A stretch of DNA of 64,000 bases, from contig NW_024040707.1 in the NCBI RefSeq assembly GCF_014851395.1, positions 5,454,349-5,518,348 on the forward strand, given 5' to 3'. The notes under the pieces are model-generated. The model saw only the letters and a program-made list of their open reading frames with translations, was not told where the DNA came from and did no database searches. Made by a program: the position numbers and the translations under genes. The stretch is from Micropterus salmoides. Taxonomy: Eukaryota > Chordata > Actinopteri > Centrarchiformes > Centrarchidae. Shown here in pieces: positions 1-10,907 of the stretch; position 1 is the first letter of the stretch, and the number at the start of each line of letters is the position of its first letter.

Positions 1-35
<35 letters not shown>

Positions 36-42
36 TACATAC
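1..42. repeat. CA microsatellite
   Basis: An almost pure CA dinucleotide run opens the window and ends in two ATAC units. It is simple-sequence DNA of the kind common in fish genomes. Confidence 0.95.
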
Positions 43-640
43 AGAAGGTTGAATGATGAGCAGGGAAAATGCTTGTTTATCCTTTGGCTTCTGCTGTTCT
101 GTAATTCATGTTGATGGATGAGTAATCAGCTAATGATATGAGCGAGAGAGGCAGAAAGGAACAGAGAGGGCGGTAGAAAGAAAGAGTATGGTGTTAAGAA
201 AGGACAAGAAGGACAAAGAGTGAGTGAGACAGATGCAGGCTGAATTGATCTATCGATCTGGGGTGCATCGCTAAACTAACCAACATCTGAAGTATGACCG
301 TTTCCTAAAACTGCCTTGTTGGTACCACTGTGGTTAGAACTAACTTGAACCAACATAGTTCAAACTAACACAATATTAATTATGCTAACTTGTTATTTAG
401 GCGTTTCATATTATAGTCGTACCGGTAATACCAAGAAAATCAACAATAGTATTAATGACATAACAATATAATATAACCTAATCATTTTATTTTGACTAAC
501 GCTATTGCTATAAAAAAAGTTATAGCCTATAAACATTTTAGAAGAAAAAATTTAAAACTTAGCGATTAAAAACATTTAGTAAAATAGGTGTAATCTGCAA
601 GTATCTTCATTTCAACACTTTAACACTATTATGAATCCCT
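43..640. other. unassigned AT-rich DNA
   Basis: No gene or clear repeat is seen. Purine-rich GAGAGA-like stretches occur near 140-230. The short stretch at 290-370, with its 'gtttcctaaaa' and 'acatagttcaaac' words, resembles the foldback-like repeat at 2740-2965. Confidence 0.4.
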
Positions 641-663
641 TGGCCACAAATGATGCAGGGTCT

Positions 664-740
664 TGAGAATAGCTCAGTGTGATAAGAGGAGTTTGTGAAT
701 ATTCTGTATTGTGACAGACACGTTCAAATCCCGTGATTTT
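664..740 (+). repeat. tRNA-like SINE head remnant
   Basis: The sequence holds an A-box-like 'tagctcagtgtgataaga' and, about 40 bases on, a B-box-like 'gttcaaatccc', the spacing of a tRNA-derived RNA polymerase III promoter. The acceptor stem does not pair, so it is not a functional tRNA gene. It is probably an old SINE head, but without body or tail the family is unknown. Confidence 0.35.
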
Positions 741-745
741 TCTTT

Positions 746-1139
746 GTTATAATGACAACGAAACCTCTCAGGGATTTATTCATAACAGTACTTTCATGAA
801 TTTTATGCTGTCCCTTTTTATTTTATGTTTGTAATGAAGACTAGAGAACACCCATCTTCGTCATAGGCCTAGAAATTTATACATGAAGGTAATATTAAAA
901 GTCTTGTCTTTACATTCTCTGTATTGTCCTTTAACCTTTGTACTGGGTGACTAATTTTAAATGATTTAAATTGTGAACAGATGGGTAATCTGTGAGAAAA
1001 ACACCTGCTGTTTGTAGATGGTCTACACCAAGTTACTTAGTACTGAATTAACGCAACCCTACCCATGACCTGACAAATACATTTAAAATAAGATTTACAA
1101 CTACATTTAAAAAAAAACTTCACCTTAAATATGTATGTT
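746..1139. other. unassigned DNA
   Basis: Nothing recognisable. A short stretch at 970-1000 (fragments 'ttgtgaacagatggg' and 'aatctgtgag') resembles 9400-9430 (fragments 'tgaacagatgag' and 'gatctgtgtg'), which suggests a shared minor repeat. Confidence 0.3.
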
Positions 1140-1402
1140 TGTACAGCAAGATTATTGAACATCCTGCGAGGATGGAGTGGAAAGCCGGGGTAGAAATACT
1201 GGTCGTGATGAGGCTGATGGCTGGCAGGTGCGGCGGCCGGGGATGGAGGTTAACGAGGTTTAGGTGTGGGTAGCCAGCCGGGCTCCGGAGAAGAGAGGAG
1301 AGCACACAGAGGGAGAGAGAGAGAGAAGGCACAGGAAAAAACAAGAATGCGAGGGAAAGGAGAAACAGGACACTCACCAACAGCCGGGCTGCCACCGCGA
1401 CA
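1140..1402 (-). mobile_element. gypsy-type LTR remnant
   Basis: Read on the minus strand it begins 'tgtcgcggtggcagcccgg' and continues through a CT-rich tract to a segment of the form CACCTGCCAGCCATCAGCC, then 'ctttccactccatcctcgc'. The same order of words is seen on the plus strand at 23568-23850, which is followed there by an LTR end and a primer-binding-site-like leader. That pairing is the basis for calling this a truncated LTR. The far end is missing. Apparent proteins across it on both strands are translations of the CT/GA tract. Confidence 0.5.
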
Positions 1403-1524
1403 CGTCCCTTGCTTACACACATTACCTCCACCTAGTAAAACTGCGTTTTCTTTCTTCTTTCTAGTCACCGTGAACTAAGCTTCTAACCACAGGTGAGGAG
1501 CTGTAGTACCATGCAACTTAACCA

Positions 1525-2712
1525 TCAATCAACAATCAACATTTTTTTATAGCACTTTACAGCAACCAACAGAAGAAGAAGGAAGTTGCTGCACCACTAC
1601 TGCATATAGAAAAAAATTCTAAATAAATAAGTTTTGATTTAAAATGAACAACATCCGTTATAATGCAAATGTCAGGGGGAACCTTGTTCCAGAGTTTTGG
1701 GGCAGCAACAGCGAAGGCTCGATCACCCTGCTGTTTGTACTTCGACCTCGGGCATGAATAGCCTTTTCTAGATCGTGCCTATTAAGAAAAGGCTTAACTT
1801 TAGCCAGGAGACGAAGTTGGAAGAAGCTCGTTGAAACATTGCTAATCTGCTTGTCAGATTTTATGCTGCAATCAAATGTCACACCCAAATTTTTGACAAT
1901 TTGCTTGCCGCATGAACTCAAAGCTCCCAGACTGGATTGTCTGACATACATTTAGTACTGAAGATAGTTGTTACGAGGTAAGTACAATTTTATTATACTA
2001 TATATACTTTTCTTATACTCTCCACTGATTAGGAGATTGGAATCGGCCGCGCTCCTCAGGTTGCTGGCTGCAGCACTGGGGACGGGGCAAGGTCCTGCTT
2101 AGGGCAGAGACACAAACAAACCCCCCATATACACATATGGCCCACGGGTCGTAACAATATACACTCAGTTTTATCTTCATTCAGATTAAGAAAGTTCCGA
2201 GAGAGCCACAACTTAATATCATTTATGCCATTAAGCAGGCAGTTTAGTGCAACACTGTCATTAGGTTTCATAGGCAGATAAATTTGCAGGTCATCTGCAT
2301 GACAATGAAATGACAGGTTGTGCTTGTCTATTAAAGCCCCTAACAGCAACATATATAAAGAGAACAAGATGGGACCAAGAAATTAACCCTGGGGCACCCC
2401 TTAACAGAGCAGATGATGATGAGGGGAAGTCACCCAATGTGACAGAAACTCCTATTTGTCAAATAGGAGCTAAACCATTGAAGTCCGGAGCCTTGAATGC
2501 CTAAAAAATGCTCAAGGTGTGCAAGAAGGACTGCATGGTCCACTGTATCAAAAGCTGCTGTCAGGTCCAAAAGCACTAATACAGTAGGACCCCCACTTTC
2601 ACAGTCTTCTGATACTCTACATGACTGTCCCTTCATAAACCCAAAGAAACTTGTAACTTGTCCTTCTTCCACCTTCGTTCAGCTTGTCTGCAGCGTTGCC
2701 TAAGGGCCCTTG
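1525..2712 (-). pseudogene. LINE reverse transcriptase remnant (L2/CR1/Rex1 type)
   Basis: This is a degenerate non-LTR retrotransposon on the minus strand. Around 2560 the translation reads LVLLDLTAAFDTVDHAVLL, the conserved reverse-transcriptase motif with its first catalytic Asp. At 2290-2301 the normally Y-A-D-D active-site motif reads H-A-D-D. Farther on come 'FLNLNEDKTECILL', then 'VKNLGVTFD' and a terminal 'LPQNSGTRFPLTFAL' that is a frame-shifted version of the usual 3'-end motif. About 200 bases of unrelated sequence (1955-2150) interrupt the frame. The minus-strand tail near 1525-1570 reads like the 'aaagtgctataaa' LINE terminus. It cannot encode an active enzyme. Confidence 0.8.
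1955..2150. other. insert within the LINE
   Basis: Sequence between the two LINE reading-frame blocks does not translate into LINE protein and includes an AT-rich part and a GC-rich part ('atcggccgcgctcctcagg'). It is probably a later insertion or a replaced segment; its origin is unknown and no TSD was identified. Confidence 0.35.
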
Positions 2713-2739
2713 TGTTGTCGTTTAGCCAGGGGTCCGCTT

Positions 2740-2965
2740 TATGTTTAATAGACTTAAACCGATAATGACAGTGGTTACGAACGTTTGTCGAAACTATGGT
2801 TTGGGAACTATGGCTTAACGATTGTTCGCACCATATAAGTTACGAACTTAGTTACCTCCATAGTTCGAACTAGGATTTTGGGAAACAGTTGCGTCGCAAC
2901 TACATAGTTCCAGCCAAGGAAGTTGCTACAGTAGTTAGCAACGATGTTTTTTGGAAACGTACCCC
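2740..2965. repeat. foldback/MITE-like repeat
   Basis: The stretch is full of short inverted words ('actatggttt', 'ccatagttcgaac', 'agttgctacagtagttagcaac') and ends in 'ttttttggaaacgtacccc'. Related words occur at 290-370. The pattern suits a non-autonomous DNA element, but termini and TSD were not defined. Confidence 0.3.
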
Positions 2966-3106
2966 CCAGAATTTTGGTAGATATCAGTGCAGACACTGAC
3001 TTTAACAGTTAAAGTCTTGGCTAGCCATGCCTCATACACATGAAATATTGTTTCCTGTAATTGCAATATTGTGACATCTCAACTTTATAAACCTTCCATA
3101 CAAGTA

Positions 3107-4650
3107 CAGTTTTTCTCAATCACTTTGGCACAATCGTTGAATGACTATTAAACTTTTCAAACTAGATGACTATTTATATTAACACTAGGCCAGTTGTTCA
3201 CATGACTATAGTCAGTTATAATTGCTTTGGCAGAAAATACACTGAGTAAGCCTTGCATATAAAATAGTTTGTATTCATTTGCTATTGAATCGTATTACTC
3301 TCAAATGCAAGTATACACATGTTCATTGTGTAAATCTCTACATGCTAAATAGAGCAACCACAATCACAATAACCTGTCACACATATATTAGTTGTCAGAT
3401 GGACAGGCTTAGGCTAGATGGGGAACAATTCAATTTCCTGACAATTTAAAGCAAACGCAACTGCTGTCCAATTTAGCTGACAGGTGAAATTCAACCAGTC
3501 AGTTCTCAAACACATTTATACTGCAAGGGTAAGACTAAATGTTACAGCTGTGGAATATGGAGCATAGAGGAGACAGACCGGGCCAAGAGCCTGCCTGTGC
3601 AAGCGGAAGGGGCATTAGAGTCCGAGGGGGTATGGTGAGGGGGAGAGGTGGCACAGAGGATGAGGAAGAGCCAGAAAAAGGCAAAGACATAGAGAAATCT
3701 CAAATGAGATCCAGGCAACAATTATAGATCATGTAATCAACTATGGCCTAAGTATGACAGAGGCTGGTCGGAGAGTGCAGCCTAATCTGGACCGATCCAC
3801 AGTGTCTAGGATTGAGTGTCTGCCCCGTGGTGGCAGAATATCACTGCTCAAAAAGAAGTTGAAATTAGTTATATGGTTGTAGCAAACAAGGCTATTAGGC
3901 TAAAAGATATTCAATGCAGTCATACAAGATGATGGCATATTTCAAAATGTCAACACTGTTAGGCTCTCCACAAATGATTAGTGCTGAAGAGGTATCACAT
4001 TGCAATGAAGCAACTCAACAAGGTACCTTTTTGAGAGGAATGGTGAGAGAGTGAAGGAGCTGAGGTACCAGTATGTACAGGTAAGAATTCATATATTTTT
4101 GTGTTTGTTGACGAGGCAGCATTCAACTTGACCAAAACTTGGTCACCGAGCCACTGTTGATGTGTCAGGCCAGCATGGAGGGAACATTACAATGTGTGCT
4201 GCCATATGTGACAATGGTGTACTTAGCCACATTACCATCATTGGGCGCTATAACACACAACATCTTCTCAATTTCCTGGAAACTCTTTACAGGGATGAGA
4301 GGGGGTTGGTAAGAAATGACTTATGTTTTAGTTTTGACAATATTATATAGTGGGTAACTGACATACTTTCAGAGTACGCTGTCATTTCACAAGATAACTT
4401 TACATTTTGACTGTCTTGGTCTAAACATTGATAAAGGAACCTTTTGTTTTGATTACAATTATATATTAATTGATGGATTTGTTTACATTTGAAACATGAG
4501 TTAATTCTTTTGATTGAGAAATCACCTTTTGCATGTCACAGAGTGTGTGCTGAATGTAACACGTGGTATGAGGATTGTACTTTTTTTACTGAGTTTTTCA
4601 CAACTGTAAATTTGTTTCAATAAATGTGCCAAATTCATTGAGAAAAACTG
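3107..4650 (+). mobile_element. IS630/Tc1-mariner-type transposon, non-autonomous copy
   Basis: The ends are inverted repeats: 'cagtttttctcaat...ttggcaca' at 3107-3132 and its near-perfect reverse complement at 4625-4650. A TA precedes the left end, as expected for this superfamily; the right flank is AA, so one target base has changed. Between the ends lies a broken transposase gene. The length (about 1.5 kb) is near full size, but the protein is missing much of its catalytic half. Confidence 0.75.
3539..4350 (+). pseudogene. IS630/Tc1-like transposase pseudogene
   Basis: Frame-shifted pieces read as one DNA-binding plus DDE protein. From about 3720 comes IIDHVINYGLSMTEAGRRV, then 'VQPNLDRSTVS', a helix-turn-helix region; next 'VANKAIRLKDIQ' (about 3880), then 'YHIAMKQLNKVPFERNGERV' and 'KELRYQYVQ' (to 4080), and 'FVFVDEAAFNLTKTW' (about 4105), which holds the first catalytic Asp. 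'GQHGGNITMCAAICDNGVLS' and 'GRYNTQHLLNFLETLYRDE' follow, after which the family sequence stops. The segment with the second and third acidic catalytic residues is absent. The ORF start at 3539 is not a reliable native start. Confidence 0.7.
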
Positions 4651-7379
4651 AAACATCTCCACTGAAGATACAGCCTCAAGATTCTTTCACTATGTACCCT
4701 AGGCTTTTATTTGGGCCTACATCATGCTTTGGTGAAACAGTTAAGTATAATTCTGCTGTGAGTGTTCATGCTGGGAAAATGACAAAATGATATAACCAGT
4801 ATGCATATTAAATATGTTTTTTGAGTGTAGTGTTAATGGACACTATTATCCCAAAATGCAATGCACAAAGAAAATGGAGGACCTGCTTGCAGGAAAAAAA
4901 ACATTAAATCAGTTGTGGGTGATGGTGAAACAGCTCCAAAAAGATTCTGAAAAACAAGCACTATTAAAAAAGTATTAAATCTTTGACATTTCGCTTTCTC
5001 TTTGTAAAGTTGAATTGGCAGTGTGGACCTACTTCAACGTCACGTTATGTATCATTTCCTGCTAGCATAATATAGTAAAGTATGCAGATTATACTACCTG
5101 CTAAAATAGTGCACTGTGACAATGTTTGCAGTTCCTGTTAGCCATGCAGACAATCAACTCAGTTGCTTTTGTTACTGAAGAAATAGTCTAAATGTGATTA
5201 TTATTATCATTATTAATATTATTCTGGGCAAGATGTAACTATTTGAAAAACTGTTTTATGTATTTTCTATGTAGATTTATGCTCCAAATGTTTAAGTGTA
5301 TGTATTTAAATTTATGTTCATGACATTTGTTTTCTGATTTGACTTGGTTTGACTTCAGGTACTCCGGGTTAACCATAGACATGAAGTCCCCTAGATTAAA
5401 CGCATAAATACCATCCCAATCAGATTTTACACTGGTTTTGGATCGGTACCTGATATTGGAACAAGGAGGGGAAAATCAGTGCCTCCCTGACAGAACTGGG
5501 GTTCAGACATGTCCCCTGACCTTGATAGTAGGGCTGTCAAGTCAACAAACAGGCAGAGGAAGACTGTTTGTTTAGAGCTTAGCTGTTTCTTTGCACTTTT
5601 CTTTTGTCTTTCTTTCGACTTCCTCCTCTTCCACTCTGTCTCCCTCTCTTCCATCCTATGAATGATGCATAGACCACTAGATAGACTAAGCACACATTGA
5701 AAATCAGCTGTGACCTTTGCTGATAAGCTATAAGCCAGGGCTCGGCATTTTTCCACTCTGCTGCGAGCATGGGACTCAGAACCCTTCTCCTTGACAATTA
5801 TGTAAATAGTTGCTCCCATGACATGGGCCGGACTATCAGAAAGGCAAAGGTCCACTTGGTTTAACTCTAATGCTTTTGCATTGGTTGTATTTGCATGGTA
5901 GATCTGACCTGTTGCCAGCAACAGCAGGGCTTCTTGTAGAAGAAAGAAAGCTTTCTACCTTTGGCAGCTATGGAAATAATGTTTTGTTTCCCTCTAATTA
6001 AATAAATTAAAATTAAAGCCAGCAGATTCAGCAATGATATTAAATTAAATTAAAGTCCCCCAGAAGGTGTCTGGAGAAGGCAAGCATGCATCCTAAAGGC
6101 AGTTGAGATCAGGTCAAAACTGTGAAAATCTTCACTCTGTACCAGTAAAATAACTCGAAATGTCAAATATTTCATATAGTAATAAAACTTTCCGCGCATT
6201 CACTCATTCACATTCAGGAAAGTGATAAAAATAACTTCCGGCTGAAGGGAACATAGACTCAAGCCTACAGGTGGATGCTGGAGTGGAAGTGAATGAAATG
6301 CTACATGAATCATCAGTAGCAGTTACAGCAATTGATTGCAGCAGCACCATTATGCCAGGGCAAAGAAGTGAGCAGAGCATCGAGTGGGACCTTATTGCAA
6401 AAAATACATTGGATGTTGCAGTGAGTAGAATAGTAGGCAGTGTGAGTTGATCTAGGTGCCGGTTTGACATGGTGGAGAGCAAGGCAGGTCCGTGAGTCTC
6501 AGTGGAGAAGTCTGCCATAGCAGCAAATAGACCCAGTAACAGCTGACCTAATGTTCATATAAATAGTCATATAGTTTGACAAAGGCACAGCAGTGGAGTA
6601 AACTGGAAAACAGGGAAACAACACATGAATTAAAAACATCTGAAGCAAACATGGAGACTTGGTCATATTATAGTTACCACAATGGTAAACAGAACAATCT
6701 GGTGACGAGCCGGGGTTGATATTCTGCAGAGTCTTGATTAGTGGAATGAGTCTCAGATGTACAGAAGGCAGGTAGTCACTGAGCAGCCATGGAGCCTATG
6801 TTGATTCAAGAGCTTGGTCTTTCAAGTTGAGAGCATGACTTTTTAATTTCACGTTCAGATGTTTTTATACTGTCCTTCAAACTCAAACATCCCCTTCATG
6901 CGCTAAGATTTGCTCTGTTTCTGCCAGGTGTAGTGTTGACAAAGGAAATGGTCTCCCGCCTGTTAGCCAGTGTGTTTGCTTTACTTTTTAGAGCGTCCCT
7001 TTGGGGCGATTACTCTTTAACCGGGTCCATTTACTCCTGCCCTCCACAGCTTTATTGTATACTTTCTTTATTTTCTATACAACTTTTGGAATAAAAGGAC
7101 AGTTATTACATATAGCAGTGCCCATACTTTTTACTGCAGCTACATACTGTGTAATAGTAGTGCTATAAGAGTGCTAGAGGAGAAAACAGCATAATTTTTC
7201 ATTCAGTCACAGATTTTTTTTTAATGGTACTATCACTTTCTTCAAATTGAATTAATAAGTTATATTTGTGCACAAGAATACATCCATGATAATACTGGCT
7301 GTCCAGGCAAAGAACATACCTGCACAAACGTACATTAGATGCAGTCATGCACCGGAGTGCAGAACTCCAGGTCTTGCTT
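4651..7379. other. unassigned AT-rich DNA
   Basis: About 2.7 kb with no gene or element that I can name. ORFs of up to 164 codons on the minus strand at 5427-5921 show no known motif, and their C-terminal part is a Lys/Arg/Ser-rich translation of a pyrimidine-rich tract at 5575-5650. The region could be intronic or intergenic host DNA or very old repeats. Confidence 0.4.
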
Positions 7380-7876
7380 CACCCTTAATTGGCTCTAATC
7401 AGCCACCTGTTTAATGACTACCACCTATTATTTATTCATCATTCTCGCCATTCTCTATTTCAGAGCTCTTCATACTGTTCATATTGTCATATTGTATATA
7501 CTGTATACCACATCCTCCTAGCTCAAGTATATACTGTAACACCTGCACATAATACTTTTATTCCAGCATCTTTTGCACTATGCTCCATCGCACTGTGTAC
7601 ATGTATGCATGTATGTTTATGTGCACCTATACATCTCATCCACCTCCTACATGTAAATAATAATAATTTATTTCTGCATCCTTTGCACTCTGCTCATTGC
7701 ACTATTGTCTCAATCTGTCTATACTGTTTTTTATTATAGCGTGTATGTATGTGTTCTCTATACTGTAGCCTGTGTCTTATTTTATTATTGTATAAGTAAG
7801 GACATTGTGAGCAATGTACAATCTGGTGTCAAATTCCTCGTATGTGTACACATACCTGGCAATAAAGCTGATTCTT
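7380..7876 (+). repeat. LINE 3'-UTR-like tail
   Basis: The segment ends in 'ggacattgtgagcaatgtac', then 'gtcaaattcctcgtatgtg' and 'tacctggcaataaagctgattc'. That order, with its polyadenylation-like AATAAA, is typical of the 3' ends of fish non-LTR elements. The upstream part is T/C-rich with repeated 'ttgcactatgctc' and 'ttgcactctgctc' words, also usual for these tails. No reverse-transcriptase sequence precedes it, so it is a 5'-truncated copy. The exact clade is uncertain (Rex1-like or Tx1-like). Confidence 0.5.
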
Positions 7877-8201
7877 AGTCTGATATGACCAGGTATGTTA
7901 ACATCAGTAAGGCATTTCAATGCAGTGAGATTTGAAAGGAATGAAATCCAACACAGAGGCTGCTCTTTTTCTGCTCGACTGGTGAGTAACATTACCTTTG
8001 CTGTTTTACACAAAGGATAGTTCACTACTGTCTTGGCAATTTGTTGTCATGTTTGAGATGGCTGATCCCAACTAGTTAGCTTTGTTAGCTTTGTTGCAGC
8101 AGTAACCGAGCTGAGAGTAGTTGCATTATTTGCTCTGTGTTTGTCCACTCGGACGGTCTGCAATAGTATCTGTCCGTAAAACGTTAGTAAAACAATACAG
8201 G
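7877..8201. other. unassigned DNA
   Basis: Short unique-looking stretch between the LINE tail and the minisatellite; no gene or motif recognised. Confidence 0.3.
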
Positions 8202-8404
8202 AAATCGCCACAACATGATACCAAATCATACCACACGATAACAAATTGCCACAACACGACAGCAAATTGCACAACACTACAGCAAATCGCCACAACACGA
8301 CAGCAAATTGCACAACACTACAGCAAATCGCCACAACATGACAGCAAATTGCACAACACTACAGCAAATCGCCACAACTTGACAGCAATTTGTCACAACA
8401 TATC
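8202..8404. repeat. minisatellite with 41-bp composite unit
   Basis: Alternating 21- and 20-bp subunits, 'cgccacaacacgacagcaaat' less one base and 'tgcacaacactacagcaaat', repeat about ten times. The central three composite units are almost identical and the edges are more diverged ('gataccaaatcataccacac' at the left). Long reading frames across it on both strands follow from the period and the lack of stops; they are not genes. Confidence 0.9.
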
Positions 8405-8872
8405 ACCAAGTCTGTTACAATACTCAATATGTTTACCTCTATACTACAGCTTGTGTGTTAGTATTATACTAGTACAAGACTGATACTTTTGAGGTGCTCT
8501 ATGGAATTTTGCACAGAAAACATTTGTATGACTTTGCAGTAAAGTTTGTAGTTGAGGCTCAGCCACTGTGGATGAATCCAGCTTTCTCTGGATGAAACAC
8601 TTGCTCAAGACACTTTTTCACTATCAAGTTCTTCATTTGTTCCATCCGGTGTAAAGAGGATCCTAATCAAATAAGTTTACTCCATCAATGGAACTTCATT
8701 TGTGAAAAAATGTTGAATCTATTCATATTAATCACAAGGGATTTCATATTTCAGGCTGATTAGATGGGTGTAATTTTGCATTTAGATCCTGCCCAAAGCT
8801 CCTTTAAATTCTAAGCTATTCAGCCTCATTTGCTTTTTAGTTTATCTGTTTTTTCTGGAATAACTGATTTAA
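8405..8872. other. unassigned AT-rich DNA
   Basis: Nothing recognisable; no open reading frame with known motifs. Confidence 0.3.
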
Positions 8873-9030
8873 AGGCAGGGTAGGCAAGTTGTTTCTAAAA
8901 CATTTTTTGTCATATTTGTTGAAACTGTCTTTATACACCAATACATATAACAAAAAAGTTAGGTGCTCTGAAAAAGAGAGTATAAAAATCAGCTGTCTGT
9001 AGTCCTCTCAGGGCTGCAGAAAAAACAGCC
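8873..9030 (+). repeat. MITE-like repeat end (aaaggcagggtagg family)
   Basis: It opens with 'aaaggcagggtaggcaag', a word that recurs as the reverse complement at the end of the repeat at 12930-13067 ('cctaccctgccttta'). Such shared inverted terminal words suggest a non-autonomous DNA transposon family common in percomorph fish. No TSD was defined here. Confidence 0.4.
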
Positions 9031-9159
9031 ACTTGTTCCATTCGGCCTTCAGCGCAACTCTCCAGCCTCTGGAGAGGTCTCGACCTCATCCCAGTCGGCA
9101 TTTAGCCCGACCTCCGGAGAGGTTACTTCTTCTTTGCCTCCCCGGTGCCCAGCCCCTGG

Positions 9160-9385
9160 GAAGCCTGCCTCAGGACCCATGTTCCCTCTCTGCCCTGCCG
9201 CCGGGCCGTCCTCCTGAGATCCCACGTTCCGTCTCTGCCTTGCTTTTGGGCCGCCCTCCTCAGGTTCCACATTCCCTCTCTGCCCTGCCCCTGGGCCGCC
9301 CGCCTGAACTCCCTGGATCCCCTGCTCCGCTCTTGGGCCGCCTGCCTGAACTCCCTGGTTCCCCTGCTCCGCTATGGGGGTAGTT
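9160..9385 (+). repeat. GC-rich minisatellite, 41-45 bp unit
   Basis: About five tandem units start 'gggccgcc' and contain 'tccctctctgccctgcc' or 'ctgaactccctgg'. The first units are about 45 bp and the last 41-42 bp, with two diverged sub-families. The region is much more GC-rich than its flanks. Open frames on both strands (Pro/Leu-rich on plus, Gly/Arg/Glu-rich on minus) are by-products. It may be the inner part of the repeat that opens at 8873. Confidence 0.75.
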
Positions 9386-9470
9386 ATGTTTCAATATTAT
9401 TTGTGTGAACAGATGAGCGATCTGTGTGTGTAATCTGTAAATATATAACACAAAATGAAGATTTGTAAAC

Positions 9471-9499
9471 TCACAAATATTTTTTAAAAATATTTGTGA
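9471..9499. repeat. AT-rich perfect palindrome
   Basis: Arms of 14 bases ('tcacaaatattttt' and its exact reverse complement) are separated by a single T. Further copies of 'cacaaat' and 'atttgtgaat' follow up to 9580, so it sits in a locally inverted-repeat-rich stretch that may be the core of a MITE. Confidence 0.75.
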
Positions 9500-9699
9500 A
9501 TATATTTAACAGCTCACAAATAAATGAAGCACATTTGTGAATATCTTCCTAACATTTACAACTTTCAAATAGGCATTTGTGAGTCCCACCTGTATTTGTT
9601 GATCTCAGTTCTTCACACACGGAGTTTTGAAACAATCTTTCCGCTGATGGAAAGAAAATCGACTCGTGTCATTCGGCTGTTTTTGGAGACCACGTAATA

Positions 9700-9930
9700 A
9701 TGCCTGCTGACGCCCGCCGATGACGTCATTTCCACATTTCAAAGTAAAACGGCCCCCGAACTGCCTGAGTGTGTGAGCTTGTTGCTGTCGTGAAGGAAAT
9801 ATCAGCTGCTGTTTCAACCAAATGTGAATGCAGACTAAAATTCAACCGTGTTGTTGTGTCGGGAGAGGCAGCGATTCAAACCAGCAGTGAGCAAGAAATA
9901 ATTATATAATATAACAATGTATTAAGCTAT
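9700..9930 (+). promoter_or_regulatory. possible promoter-like stretch with CRE
   Basis: A perfect cAMP-response-element palindrome (TGACGTCA) lies at about 9721-9728 in a stretch richer in GC than its surroundings. There is no clear TATA box. Whether it is a promoter or part of a repeat cannot be told from the sequence alone. Confidence 0.2.
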
Positions 9931-10130
9931 GAGGACAGGGAAAGTCCGCTAGCCGCTAGACTAATTTCAGCAGTGTGAAAATGCCACTGGCTCTAGCTAA
10001 TAATGGTGTTTAGCAAAAAGCAAACCATGACTATGAGCCGAATGTTTGTTAAAGGTTGGTGTGAGCTATCTTCGATGCATGATAGTGGACTGTACTGAAT
10101 TTACATTTAACCATATACTTTTTTTCTAGT

Positions 10131-10376
10131 ATGGCCAAAAGCCGAGTGGACATTGGTGGTAGTTCCTGTCCTGTGGTCAACACCAGCATCAAGAAGTGGA
10201 CCAAAAGAAGGACAACTACGGAATTAAGAATTCATAAGTCCTTAAGATATAAATCACAGTTTAATGCTAACAGCGCCCGGACAGTCGGAGGTGTGCACAT
10301 AACAGAGACCCATGATCTCTGCTACTGGTCTGGGACCAGTGTTGCCCCTGTATCCGACACATTTCCCCGCTGCTGA
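10131..10376 (+). other. possible exon, unrecognised
   Basis: A polypyrimidine tract ending 'tttttttctag' directly precedes an ATG that opens an 81-codon frame beginning MAKSRVDIGGSSCPVV. The protein is basic and has no motif I recognise. The strong acceptor-like sequence is the only support; the frame could be chance or part of an unknown element. Confidence 0.2.
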
Positions 10377-10399
10377 TGAATGAATGAATTACCACGCTA

Positions 10400-10905
10400 A
10401 TTGGTCATTGCTGGTTTGGTTCCCTGTGTGTCCTGTGAGTGCAAAGCAAGTGTGTGTGCCGGTGTGTGGCAGCGAGAGAGAGAGAGCGAGCGGTAGAACG
10501 TGATGGTGAAAGTTAGCGGAGGAAAATATTGAAGTTACTTAGTAAGTTGTCCGTCTGATAGGACATTTGCAGTGTAGGTCACAGTCTGTCTGTTAAGTCT
10601 GTTTCCGCAACTGCTAGCTAACATCTCCCCAGTAAAGCATGTTGTTGTATTTTCTTGCCGCAATGTAAGGTTAACTTTAGCTAAATTAGGAATGAGCAAT
10701 GTTAATTAGTTGCGTGTCAATATTACCCAACTTGTCAAGGAATGAGAACATCAGGTTCAAGCTAAACTGGTGTCCTGTACACAGACTGTAATGTTACATC
10801 CTGATAGTTAAGTTAAATGAAGTTAACTTGCCACGCCTCAACCACACCTCCAATCACCTGTCAGGCTACATATACCGCTCAGCCTGCCCCACTTGTTTCT
10901 GATTG
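10400..10905. other. unassigned DNA
   Basis: Contains a GAGAGA/GTGTG-rich patch at 10440-10495; otherwise nothing recognisable. Confidence 0.3.
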
Positions 10906-10907
10906 CG

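Noticed and set aside
664..740. Functional tRNA gene
   Set aside because: A- and B-box-like words exist but the acceptor and anticodon stems do not pair.
5427..5921. 164-codon minus-strand frame
   Set aside because: No motif, and the C-terminal part is encoded by a pyrimidine/purine tract; no start, splice or homologue support.
8202..8404. Possible CRISPR-like array
   Set aside because: There are no unique spacers between repeats and the sequence is eukaryotic; it is a minisatellite.
8121..8483. 120-codon frame on plus and 95-codon frame on minus
   Set aside because: Both run through the 41-bp minisatellite and reflect its periodicity; the peptide is a repeat of His/Asn/Thr/Ser words.
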